Assembly (NCBI RefSeq): GCF_002211285.1 | Contig: NZ_LOKX01000022.1 | Coordinates: forward strand, 1 to 60,636 | Source of the DNA: Rhizobium sp. R635 | Lineage (GTDB): Bacteria > Pseudomonadota > Alphaproteobacteria > Rhizobiales > Rhizobiaceae | Length of the DNA: 60,636 bases | Direction: 5' to 3' | Notes under the pieces: model-generated | What the model saw: the letters and a program-made list of their open reading frames with translations, nothing else | Told to the model about the DNA's origin: nothing | Databases searched by the model: none | Shown here: in pieces, positions 35,600 to 42,428 of the stretch | Position numbering within the stretch: position 1 is the first letter of the stretch | Layout: each line of letters starts with the position of its first letter | Position numbers and translations under genes: made by a program

Positions 35600-36034
35600 A
35601 TGACTATGCTCCGCGCCACTCACCTTGCCACGGTCAAATCCGCCATCTACGACCTGCGCTGGGAAGAGTTCAACGTCAAGCGGCCAGCCCGCATCGTCGC
35701 CGTCCGCCCGTGCCTGACCGGCGTCTCCATGCGAAGCGCCGAGATCATCGACATCTCCCAAGGCGGGGCCACGCTGATCGTGTCGACCACCGCCGGCCTG
35801 CCGAAGCATTATTACCTCAACATTCTCGGCCTCGCCTATCGCATCGGATGCGCCGAGGTCTATCGGCACAAGGAACGCATCGGCGTCAGGTTCATCAACA
35901 TCATGGACCCCGAGGTTCTGCGCCGCGTCGTCCGCGCCGATTTCATGATCGGCAACATGGAAGCCATAGACGCCCGGCGTGCGCCGATATTCCGTGCGGC
36001 GGACCGGCCGGCCGCCGCTCAGTTGCTGAAATAA
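35600..36034 (+). CDS. PilZ-domain protein
   Basis: A 144-residue protein with a PilZ domain. The c-di-GMP motif is present: Arg residues in VKRPARIVAVRP and the EIIDISQGGATLIV segment matching [D/N]xSxxGG. The rest of the barrel (LPKHYYLNILGLAYRIGCAEVYRHKERIGVRFI) resembles the PilZ protein at 33163, so the two are paralogues. It likely responds to cyclic di-GMP in motility or exopolysaccharide control, which is inference. GGAGAATGTGAA precedes the ATG. Confidence 0.82.
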   Translation: MTMLRATHLATVKSAIYDLRWEEFNVKRPARIVAVRPCLTGVSMRSAEIIDISQGGATLIVSTTAGLPKHYYLNILGLAYRIGCAEVYRHKERIGVRFINIMDPEVLRRVVRADFMIGNMEAIDARRAPIFRAADRPAAAQLLK

Positions 36035-36106
36035 TCTTGCTTGCCTTGGCCGTACCCGGGCCTATTGTTGCGGCGACCGTCAATCTGCCCGGGAAACCGT
36101 CTCCGC

Positions 36107-37219
36107 ATGTCCGCCTTTTCGCGCTTCACCCCACTTGTCAGCGCCCTGCCCTCCACAGTTCCCTTCGTCGGTCCCGAGGCCATCGAACGCCAGCGCGGGC
36201 TTGCCGTTCTCGCGCGCATCGGCGCCAATGAGAACGGCTTCGGCCCGGCCCCTTCCGTGTTTGCAGCGATGCGTGAAGAGGCCGGCAATATCTGGAAATA
36301 CAATGATCCGGAGAATTTCGCGCTGAGAGAAGCGCTTGGCGCCCATCTCGGTGTCGCGGCCGCCAATATCGCCATCGGCGGCGGCATCGACGAATTGCTC
36401 GGCCAGATCGTCCGGCTGGTGATCGAGCCGGGCGCGCCCGTCGTCACCTCGCTCGGCGCCTATCCGACCTTCAATTTCCACGTCGCCGGTTTCGGCGGCC
36501 GGCTGGTCACCGTGCCTTACGCAAACGACCGCGAAGATCTCGACGGGCTGCTCAATGCCGTCAAGCGCGAAAACGCGCCGCTCGTCTATTTCGCCAATCC
36601 CGACAATCCCATGGGAAGCTGGTGGGAGGCCGATAGGATCGTCGCTTTCGCCCGGGCACTGCCCGAAACGACGCTGATGGTGCTCGACGAAGCCTATAGC
36701 GAAACCGGGCCGGCAAGTTCGCTGCCGTCGATCGCCTCGCTCATCGAGCTGCCGAACGTCGTTCGCACTCGCACTTTCTCCAAGGCCTACGGACTTGCCG
36801 GCTCCCGCACCGGCTACGTGATCTCGACGCCGGGGACGGCGCAGGCCTTCGACAAGATCCGCAATCATTTCGGCATGAACCGGCTGGCGACGGCGGCAGC
36901 GCTCGCCGCGCTGAAAGATCAGGAGTATCTCGTCGAGGTGGTCGGGAGAATCCATGCTGCGTGGGAGCGGATCGGCGGCATCGCCCGGGCGAACGGCCTA
37001 GAGCCGCTGCCATCGGCGACGAATTTCGTCGCGATCGACACCGGCCGCGACGGCGCTTACGCCAGGGCGATCGTCGACGGCCTGATGGAGCACGGCGTCT
37101 TCATCCGCATGCCGGGCGTTGCGCCGCTCAATCGCTGCATCCGCGTCAGCGTCGGGCCCGAGGCTGACATGGCGCTGTTCGAGCAAGCGCTGCCGCAGGT
37201 GCTGAAGAAGATCGGCTGA
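36107..37219 (+). CDS. PLP-dependent aminotransferase, HisC-like
   Basis: A 370-residue class I/II fold aminotransferase of the histidinol-phosphate aminotransferase type. Features are IGANENGFGPAPSVFAAM near the N-terminus, NPDNPMGSWW, VLDEAYSE with the pyridine-N-binding Asp, and the PLP lysine in TRTFSKAYGLAGSRTGY. HisC usually lies with his genes; this copy is alone, so the amino acid substrate is uncertain (histidinol phosphate or an aromatic amino acid). The start at 36107 (MSAFSRFT) is preferred over an ATG 22 codons upstream. Confidence 0.85.
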   Translation: MSAFSRFTPLVSALPSTVPFVGPEAIERQRGLAVLARIGANENGFGPAPSVFAAMREEAGNIWKYNDPENFALREALGAHLGVAAANIAIGGGIDELLGQIVRLVIEPGAPVVTSLGAYPTFNFHVAGFGGRLVTVPYANDREDLDGLLNAVKRENAPLVYFANPDNPMGSWWEADRIVAFARALPETTLMVLDEAYSETGPASSLPSIASLIELPNVVRTRTFSKAYGLAGSRTGYVISTPGTAQAFDKIRNHFGMNRLATAAALAALKDQEYLVEVVGRIHAAWERIGGIARANGLEPLPSATNFVAIDTGRDGAYARAIVDGLMEHGVFIRMPGVAPLNRCIRVSVGPEADMALFEQALPQVLKKIG

Positions 37220-37353
37220 CAAACGGAAGAACCGCAGCCGATGGAGGATTCGGCCGCGGCTCTCTTCTCCCGGCGTCGGCCCCGTCCAAAGCGCCTCGCC
37301 AGCTCCCCTCTTTCGAGGTTGTTATTCCTGTCGAATGTCAGCAGGAGACGGTC

Positions 37354-37623
37354 TCAGTGAACCGTCATCCATTCGCGGGCGGCGCGCAGCGCTGCTGCGA
37401 GCTGCATCTTGTTCATGGCGGCGGCCACGTCGGCGCGAAGCTCGGCGGCGCGGTCGTTGCCCTTGATCGCGGCGATGTTCAGCCATTTGTGGGCGGCAAC
37501 GAGATCGATGTCGCAGCCGCGGCCGGTCGCATACATCAGACCCATTTCGCAGAAGACATCGGCGCTGTTGTTGTCGCCACCCATGGTGGCCGTTTCAGCA
37601 TTGTGCATTTCAAAGCGTGCCAT
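37354..37623 (-). CDS. small Sel1-repeat protein
   Basis: An 89-residue protein with one clear Sel1-like repeat (CEMGLMYATGRGCDIDLVAAHKWLNIAAIKGNDRAAELR), a helix-turn-helix scaffold for protein binding. Short Sel1 proteins of this kind are common in rhizobia with unknown partners. It converges with the aminotransferase gene; between them a stem with one mismatch (CCGCAGCCGA / TCGGCCGCGG, about 37228-37257) may end transcription. Start is the only ATG near the repeat, at 37623. Confidence 0.82.
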   Translation of the reverse strand: MARFEMHNAETATMGGDNNSADVFCEMGLMYATGRGCDIDLVAAHKWLNIAAIKGNDRAAELRADVAAAMNKMQLAAALRAAREWMTVH

Positions 37624-38065
37624 CGGTTTTATCCCTGTTAGCCTGTTTACGACTTGCCCTGTTTTACCTTCGGGCCTTGCCGTCTATCGCGGCTTTCCGC
37701 CCTTCCGGTCCGGCGGGTTTGCCCCGCTCGTTTGATGGGTTCACTATGCCAAACGGCTTTCAAAAAACGCCTAAAATGCATGATTAATTTGAGACAAACA
37801 AAGTGCAAACGCTTGGTAAAATTGGATTTTTGTTAAACATCGGATTCCCTGGAGCTTAAGGATTTTCGCTCGAATTTTACGAAAGATTCAGATTTGAAAA
37901 TAAAGGGATCGTTCATCATGAAATCAGCCGGCAAACCCTCTAGAACGCGTCGGGCGCTTCTCCGGCCTGCCTTTGCTCGCCTGCACGGATAATGATCGCG
38001 CATATTTACCTTTACGTTCGCGTCAGTTATTTTCGCCGGCGATTGGGGATATCAGGGAGGAAAAG
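37624..38065. other. 442-base intergenic region
   Basis: It lies between the divergent Sel1 (-) and DUF2147 (+) genes. The centre (37770-37930) is unusually AT-rich for this genome, with TTGAGACA and TTGTTAAAC elements that could be promoters. GGGAGGAAAAG is the DUF2147 ribosome site. No RNA gene or structured repeat was recognised. Confidence 0.5.
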
Positions 38066-38404
38066 ATGATCCGCAGTTTCGTTCTCGCCGCCGCCGTCGC
38101 AATGATCGCCGGCACGGCTCATGCCGATGAACCGATCGTCGGCAACTGGAAGACTGCCTCCGGCGAAACCGCCGTGATCGCGTCCTGCGGCAGCAGTTAC
38201 TGCGTGACGCTGAAGACCGGCAAATATAGCGGCCGCAAGATCGGCACGCTTGCCGGAACCGGCGGCAGCTACGCCGGCGAGATCACCGATCCGGCGGCGG
38301 ACAAGACTTATAGCGGCTCAGGCAAGGTTTCCGGCAACTCGCTGAAGATGCAGGGCTGCGTCATGAAGATCCTCTGCAAAACACAGACCTGGACGCGGCT
38401 CTAA
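38066..38404 (+). CDS. exported DUF2147 protein
   Basis: A 112-residue secreted protein. The signal peptide (MIRSFVLAAAVAMIAGTAHA) is followed by a short DUF2147-like beta domain beginning EPIVGNWKTASGETAVI and containing a Cys pair (SCGSSYC) plus another (QGCVMKILC), probably disulfide-bonded in the periplasm, and a C-terminal QTWTRL. The function of the family is not established. The start at 38066 is set by the signal peptide and by GGGAGGAAAAG; the longer frame upstream is not coding. Confidence 0.82.
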   Translation: MIRSFVLAAAVAMIAGTAHADEPIVGNWKTASGETAVIASCGSSYCVTLKTGKYSGRKIGTLAGTGGSYAGEITDPAADKTYSGSGKVSGNSLKMQGCVMKILCKTQTWTRL

Positions 38405-38439
38405 GAAAATGCGGGGCGGATAGCCGGCAAGACCCTATA

Positions 38440-38457
38440 TGTGTTAGAATGTACACA
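38440..38457. promoter_or_regulatory. inverted repeat before the toxin-antitoxin pair
   Basis: TGTGT-N8-ACACA lies 22 bases upstream of the antitoxin ATG and encloses TAGAAT (38445-38450), a good -10 candidate. A site of this size and position suits autorepression by the RHH antitoxin, but no binding evidence exists. Confidence 0.45.
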
Positions 38458-38479
38458 GTTCAGCACAGGAGTCTTCGAA

Positions 38480-38749
38480 ATGGCCGGCAGCACGACCATG
38501 ACAATTCGAGTCCGCCCCGACGTAAAGGAAAAGCTCGACAGGATTGCTGCCGACACGCAACGCAGCAAATCATTCCTCGCCGGCGAGGCCGTAGCCGCCT
38601 ATGTGGAGCGCGAGCTCGAAATCATCGAGGGCATCAAGCGCGGTATGGCCGATGCGCAAGCCGAGCGCGTAATATCCCACGAGCAGGCTGTTGCCGAAAT
38701 GCGGCAGGTTATCGAGGATGCCAAGCGTGCGAAGACCCAGCGCGGATGA
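38480..38749 (+). CDS. RHH-type antitoxin
   Basis: An 89-residue antitoxin. The N-terminal ribbon-helix-helix (TTMTIRVRPDVKEKLDRIAADTQRSKSFLAGEAVAAYVERELEIIEGI) binds DNA as a dimer; the C-terminal helix (AQAERVISHEQAVAEMRQVIEDAK) would wrap the toxin. Start at 38480 (MAGSTTM) after AGGAGTCTTCGAA; an ATG 13 codons upstream is unlikely. The stop overlaps the toxin start (ATGA), the usual coupling for such modules. Confidence 0.88.
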   Translation: MAGSTTMTIRVRPDVKEKLDRIAADTQRSKSFLAGEAVAAYVERELEIIEGIKRGMADAQAERVISHEQAVAEMRQVIEDAKRAKTQRG

Positions 38750-39042
38750 GGCCGGTCCTTTGGTCTAAGGAAGCACATCGGGATAATCTGGAAATTCTAC
38801 GTTACATCGCAAAGGACAATCCCGATGCAGCCGAAAGGGTTGTGGGCGCCATCGAGGATGCAGGCAACAAACTTGGCGAATTTGCAACCGGTCGACCAGG
38901 GCGAGTAACCGGTACTTATGAAAAATCCCTCACCCGGCTCCCCTACATCATTTCCTATGAGCTGCGGCCGATCGCGGGGCGTGAAAGCGTCGTGATCTTG
39001 CGTGTGATCCATACTGCACGGGATTGGCCGGACGAGGAATAG
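38746..39042 (+). CDS. RelE/ParE-family toxin
   Basis: A 98-residue toxin of the RelE/ParE superfamily. Conserved features are LWSKEAHRDNLEILRYIAKDNPDAAERVVGAIEDAGNKLGEF, then GRPGRVTGTYEKSLTRLPYIISYEL and the C-terminal VVILRVIHTARDWPDEE. Members inhibit gyrase (ParE) or cleave ribosome-bound mRNA (RelE); which applies cannot be told. The ATG overlaps the antitoxin stop by three bases. The module looks intact, unlike the one at 50.5 kb. Confidence 0.88.
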   Translation: MRPVLWSKEAHRDNLEILRYIAKDNPDAAERVVGAIEDAGNKLGEFATGRPGRVTGTYEKSLTRLPYIISYELRPIAGRESVVILRVIHTARDWPDEE

Positions 39043-39170
39043 CCGCCCTTGGCGGCGGCCAAAACCTGCCTCGCAAGCTGAACGGCGGATGAACCGGTAT
39101 CTCAGCACTCATTCAGCCGCCGCATGGCAAAACTCTTGTCACGATCAAGTTGCGTATCGGGGGCAAGGCA

Positions 39171-39350
39171 ATGAACCTCTATATTCTGGCAAGGCGCCTC
39201 AGCATCATCACACTGTTTGCAGCGATCTTCGCGATCACCTTTTCGGCAGCCGTCGTGCACAATGGCGGCGGCGGCGCCCAGTCGCATTTCGGGGCGAGCT
39301 ATACCTGCCTGGAGACGAAAGGCAGCTTCTGCGCGCCATCGGTGCAGTGA
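39171..39350 (+). CDS. small membrane protein, unknown function
   Basis: A 59-residue protein with a basic start (MNLYILARRLS), one hydrophobic segment (about 12-31) and a Gly-rich periplasmic tail with two cysteines (YTCLETKGSFCAPSVQ). It could be a membrane-anchored or exported peptide. GGGGGCAAGGC precedes the ATG at 39171; an in-frame ATG at 39150 is possible. No homologous family is recognised. It lies between the toxin gene and AMP nucleosidase. Confidence 0.55.
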   Translation: MNLYILARRLSIITLFAAIFAITFSAAVVHNGGGGAQSHFGASYTCLETKGSFCAPSVQ

Positions 39351-39437
39351 CCGGCATCGGACACGGTAGCCGATAAAAATCCGGATTCCGCCGGCGCGCG
39401 TCGTTTGCTTGTCAAAAACAACTCTCTATAATGCGTC

Positions 39438-40940
39438 ATGAGCAAACGAATCTCCCCTTTATCGCCACTCGACATATCCTCTCCACCTCCTTTTCAGCCG
39501 CAGAGCTTCGATGATCCCGCCAAGGCGGTGGAGACGCTGACGGCGCTTTACGAGCGCAATACGGCGTTCCTGATCCAGAGTTTCACCGAACTTGCGCAGG
39601 GTGCCGACATCACGTCGCGCTACCGGGCTTTCTATCCGCAGGTCAGCATCGAGACGACGAGCTTCGGCCACATCGATTCGCGCCTTTCCTACGGCCATGT
39701 CACGGCGCCCGGCATCTATACGACGACGGTCACCCGGCCGAAGCTCTTCAAGCATTACCTGAAGGAGCAGCTGGCGCTTTTGATGAAGAGCCACAATGTT
39801 CCGGTCGTGGTCTCGGAATCGACGACGCCGATCCCGCTGCACTTCGCCTTCGGCGAGGGCGCGCATGTGGAAGCATCGGCCTCCGCCTTCGTCGACGTTC
39901 CGATGCGCGACATCTTCGACACGCCCGACCTCAACACGACAGACGACGAGATCGCCAACGGCGAATATATCCCGCCGCCGGGCGAGCCTTCGCCGCTGGC
40001 GCCGTTCACCGCGCAGCGCATCGACTATTCGCTCGCCCGCCTGTCGCATTATACGGCGACGCATGCCGAGCATTTCCAGAACTTCGTGCTGTTCACGAAC
40101 TACCAGTTCTACATCGACGAATTCTGCAGCTGGGCCCGCAAGCTGATGGCGGAGGGCGGCGATGGCTACACCGCCTTCGTCGAGCCGGGCAACATCGTCA
40201 CCCTGCCCGGATCGAGCGTACCGGAAACCGATGCCACGCTCGCTCGCCTGCCGCAGATGCCGGCCTACCATCTGAAGAAGAAGGGCCATGCCGGGATCAC
40301 CATGATCAACATCGGCGTCGGCCCCTCCAACGCCAAGACGATCACCGACCACGTCGCCGTGCTGCGCCCGCATGCCTGGCTGATGCTCGGCCATTGTGCC
40401 GGCCTTCGCAACAGCCAGCGGCTCGGCGATTATGTTCTCGCCCACGCCTATATGCGCGAGGATCACGTTCTCGACGACGACCTTCCTGTCTGGGTGCCGA
40501 TCCCGGCGCTCGCCGAAGTGCAGGTGGCGCTGGAAGCGGCCGTCGCCGAAATTACCGGCTACGAAGGTTTCGAGCTGAAACGCATCATGCGCACCGGCAC
40601 CGTCGGCACGATCGATAACCGCAACTGGGAACTGCGCGACCAGCGCGGGCCGGTGAAGCGGCTCTCCCAGGCGCGCGCCATCGCGCTCGACATGGAATCG
40701 GCAACGATCGCCGCCAACGGCTTCCGCTTCCGCGTGCCTTACGGCACGCTGCTTTGCGTCTCCGACAAGCCGCTGCACGGCGAATTGAAGCTGCCGGGCA
40801 TGGCGACCGCCTTCTACCGCACGCAGGTCAACCAGCATCTGCAGATCGGCATCCGCGCCGTTCAGAAGCTGGCGGCCATGCCGCCGGAAGCGCTGCATTC
40901 ACGCAAGCTGCGCAGCTTCTTCGAAACGGCCTTCCAATAG
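39438..40940 (+). CDS. amn: AMP nucleosidase
   Basis: A 500-residue AMP nucleosidase that hydrolyses AMP to adenine and ribose 5-phosphate, adjusting adenylate pools. An N-terminal regulatory domain is followed by a C-terminal phosphorylase-like catalytic domain with MLGHCAGLRNSQRLGDYVLAHAYMREDHVLD and the conserved ALDMESATIAANGFRFRVPYGTLLCVSDKPLHGE. The length matches the family. It appears monocistronic and is convergent with the small membrane-protein gene at 40950. Confidence 0.94.
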   Translation: MSKRISPLSPLDISSPPPFQPQSFDDPAKAVETLTALYERNTAFLIQSFTELAQGADITSRYRAFYPQVSIETTSFGHIDSRLSYGHVTAPGIYTTTVTRPKLFKHYLKEQLALLMKSHNVPVVVSESTTPIPLHFAFGEGAHVEASASAFVDVPMRDIFDTPDLNTTDDEIANGEYIPPPGEPSPLAPFTAQRIDYSLARLSHYTATHAEHFQNFVLFTNYQFYIDEFCSWARKLMAEGGDGYTAFVEPGNIVTLPGSSVPETDATLARLPQMPAYHLKKKGHAGITMINIGVGPSNAKTITDHVAVLRPHAWLMLGHCAGLRNSQRLGDYVLAHAYMREDHVLDDDLPVWVPIPALAEVQVALEAAVAEITGYEGFELKRIMRTGTVGTIDNRNWELRDQRGPVKRLSQARAIALDMESATIAANGFRFRVPYGTLLCVSDKPLHGELKLPGMATAFYRTQVNQHLQIGIRAVQKLAAMPPEALHSRKLRSFFETAFQ

Positions 40941-40949
40941 GCCGTTTCC

Positions 40950-41165
40950 TCACCGGCCGGCCGCGACGGGCGCGGAACTCTGCGCGAGCATCTGCGGCCT
41001 GCCGGCGGCAACGTTAAGCCCTGCGATCAACAGAGTGAAGGCCACGAAGCTGAAAGCGACGCGCAGGAAAATCTTCCATCCGTCGCTTTCGGTGAACTCC
41101 GGCTGACGCTTCTCATGACGGCGGGCCCAGATCTGGCTTGCCAGCGCAATTTCAAGAATACTCAT
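40950..41165 (-). CDS. small membrane protein next to the ECF42-type module
   Basis: A 71-residue protein: a polar N-terminus (MSILEIALASQIWARRHEKRQPEF), one membrane segment (about 34-54, FLRVAFSFVAFTLLIAGL) and a short Pro/Ala tail. GAGGAGA suits the ATG at 41165; an ATG two codons upstream is too close to it. No family is recognised. Its upstream region is the symmetric TGTCGA-N16-TCGACA element, whose minus-strand reading ends about 35 bases before this ATG, so it may belong to the same sigma-factor regulon. Confidence 0.6.
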   Translation of the reverse strand: MSILEIALASQIWARRHEKRQPEFTESDGWKIFLRVAFSFVAFTLLIAGLNVAAGRPQMLAQSSAPVAAGR

Positions 41166-41198
41166 TGCCATTCTCCTCGATAGGTTTTGACGATGCCT

Positions 41199-41226
41199 TG
41201 TCGAGTGCTGCCTTGCGATTTCGACA
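41199..41226. promoter_or_regulatory. symmetric ECF42-type promoter reading both ways
   Basis: On the plus strand TGTCGA (41199-41204) is followed after 17 bases by CGAC (41222-41225). On the minus strand TGTCGA (41226-41221) is followed after 17 bases by CGAC (41203-41200). The ECF42 sigma group is reported to use TGTCGA at -35 and CG[A/T]C at -10. The plus reading faces the DGPF genes, the minus reading faces the small membrane-protein gene at 41165. Confidence 0.65.
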
Positions 41227-41258
41227 CCGGACCGGCACGAAAGATTTTTTTCCACCGC

Positions 41259-41285
41259 TGTCGAAATGCGTGCGGCTCGGTCGTC
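41259..41285 (+). promoter_or_regulatory. second ECF42-type promoter
   Basis: TGTCGA (41259-41264), 17 bases, then CGTC (41282-41285), ending 36 bases before the first DGPF gene. The -35 is exactly 60 bases downstream of the one at 41199. Unlike that one it is not symmetric. Confidence 0.65.
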
Positions 41286-41321
41286 CAGGGTTATTGAACA
41301 CGCACAAGGAGGCTGTCCGCG

Positions 41322-41678
41322 ATGAAATATCTCTGTCAGGTCTGGTTCGATGGCGCAGTGCTCAGCGCCAGGACGAAAGAGGAAAAGGCCGAACTCGGCA
41401 CGAACTCACTCAACTATGACAAGGCGCTTGCCGAAAGCGGGCATCTGATCGTCGCCCATGCGCTGCAGCCGCCGACATCGGCGGTGACCGTCCGGGTGCG
41501 AAGCGGTGAGACGTCGGTGACGGACGGTCCTTTCGCCGAGACGAAAGAGGCCCTCGGCGGCTTCATCCTGATCGAGGCCAAGGATCTCAATGAAGCAATC
41601 CGCGTTGCGGCCGGCATCCCGCTCGCTAAGCTCGGCGCGATCGAAGTGCGGCCAATCCACGAATTCGGAGCTAAATAA
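41322..41678 (+). CDS. YCII/DGPF-domain protein 1
   Basis: A 118-residue YCII-related protein. It has the DGPF motif (ETSVTDGPFAETKEALGGFILIEAKDLNEAIRVA) and the conserved RPI near the C-terminus. Dimeric alpha-beta barrels of this fold include a few enzymes, but DGPF proteins have no settled function; they are the typical genomic partners of ECF42 sigma factors. AAGGAGG precedes the ATG. First of three paralogues in tandem, 25 bases before the next. Confidence 0.88.
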   Translation: MKYLCQVWFDGAVLSARTKEEKAELGTNSLNYDKALAESGHLIVAHALQPPTSAVTVRVRSGETSVTDGPFAETKEALGGFILIEAKDLNEAIRVAAGIPLAKLGAIEVRPIHEFGAK

Positions 41679-41703
41679 TTCGGAACTGAATGAGGAGAGA
41701 CCG

Positions 41704-42063
41704 ATGAAATTTCTATGCCAGATCTGGTTCGACACGGAAAAAAGCAAGCTGGTCCCTCAGAGCGAATGGGATGCGCTCACTGAGGAGTGCATCATCAGCG
41801 ACAATCGCTGGCGCGAGAGCGGTCACCTGCTGGTGGCGCTCGCTCTGCATGATCCGTCGACAGCGATCACCGTCCGCCTGCGCAACGGCGAAACCTCTGC
41901 GACCGATGGGCCATTTGCCGAAATCAAAGAGCATCTCGGCGGCTTTCTGCTGATCGAAGCCGAGACTATCGAGGAAGCGAAGACGATCGTGTCGAGTTTT
42001 CCGATCCTCAGATATTCCTCGATCGAAGTGCGCCCGACTTACGCCATCCAGGATGGGAAATAG
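41704..42063 (+). CDS. YCII/DGPF-domain protein 2
   Basis: A 119-residue paralogue of the protein at 41322 (MKFLCQIWFD against MKYLCQVWFD at the start; ETSATDGPFAEIKEHLGGFLLIEAETIEEAKTI in the core; EVRP near the end). Similarity to copy 1 is clearly greater than to copy 3, suggesting a more recent duplication of these two. GAGGAGAGACCG precedes the ATG at 41704. The stop is two bases before copy 3. Confidence 0.88.
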   Translation: MKFLCQIWFDTEKSKLVPQSEWDALTEECIISDNRWRESGHLLVALALHDPSTAITVRLRNGETSATDGPFAEIKEHLGGFLLIEAETIEEAKTIVSSFPILRYSSIEVRPTYAIQDGK

Positions 42064-42065
42064 CC

Positions 42066-42425
42066 ATGCGCTACCTCTGCCTGATTTATAACAGCGCCGA
42101 CACGGACGGGACGCTGGCGCCCGATGAAACCGATGAACTCATCAGAGCGCATTTCGCCTTCGACGAGGAATTGTGCCGCGAAGGCATCATGATCCACTCC
42201 GATGCCTTGGAGATGCCTGACAAGGCGACGGTGCTGCGCGTTCGAAACAACACGCTCTCCGCGACCGACGGCCCCTATGTCGAGACGAAGGAGCATCTGG
42301 CCGGCTTCTACGTCATCAAGGCGCCCGACATGGTGAAGGCGAAAGAGATTGCCGGGCGGATACCATCGGCGCGTTTCGGCGCGGTCGAGCTCAGGCCCGT
42401 ACGGATGCTGACCTTGCCGGATTGA
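42066..42425 (+). CDS. YCII/DGPF-domain protein 3
   Basis: A 119-residue YCII-related protein. Starts MRYLCLIYNSADTDGTLAPDETDELI and has NTLSATDGPYVETKEHLAGFYVIKAPDMVKAKEIA, with DGPY in place of DGPF, then ELRPVRML. It belongs to the same family but is more divergent than copies 1 and 2. The gene is almost contiguous with copy 2, and the sigma factor start lies three bases after its stop, which implies translational coupling. Confidence 0.88.
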   Translation: MRYLCLIYNSADTDGTLAPDETDELIRAHFAFDEELCREGIMIHSDALEMPDKATVLRVRNNTLSATDGPYVETKEHLAGFYVIKAPDMVKAKEIAGRIPSARFGAVELRPVRMLTLPD

Positions 42426-42428
42426 GGT

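Noticed and set aside
39459..40898. 479-residue open frame on the minus strand
   Set aside because: Antisense to amn; composition typical of the opposite strand of a GC-rich gene.
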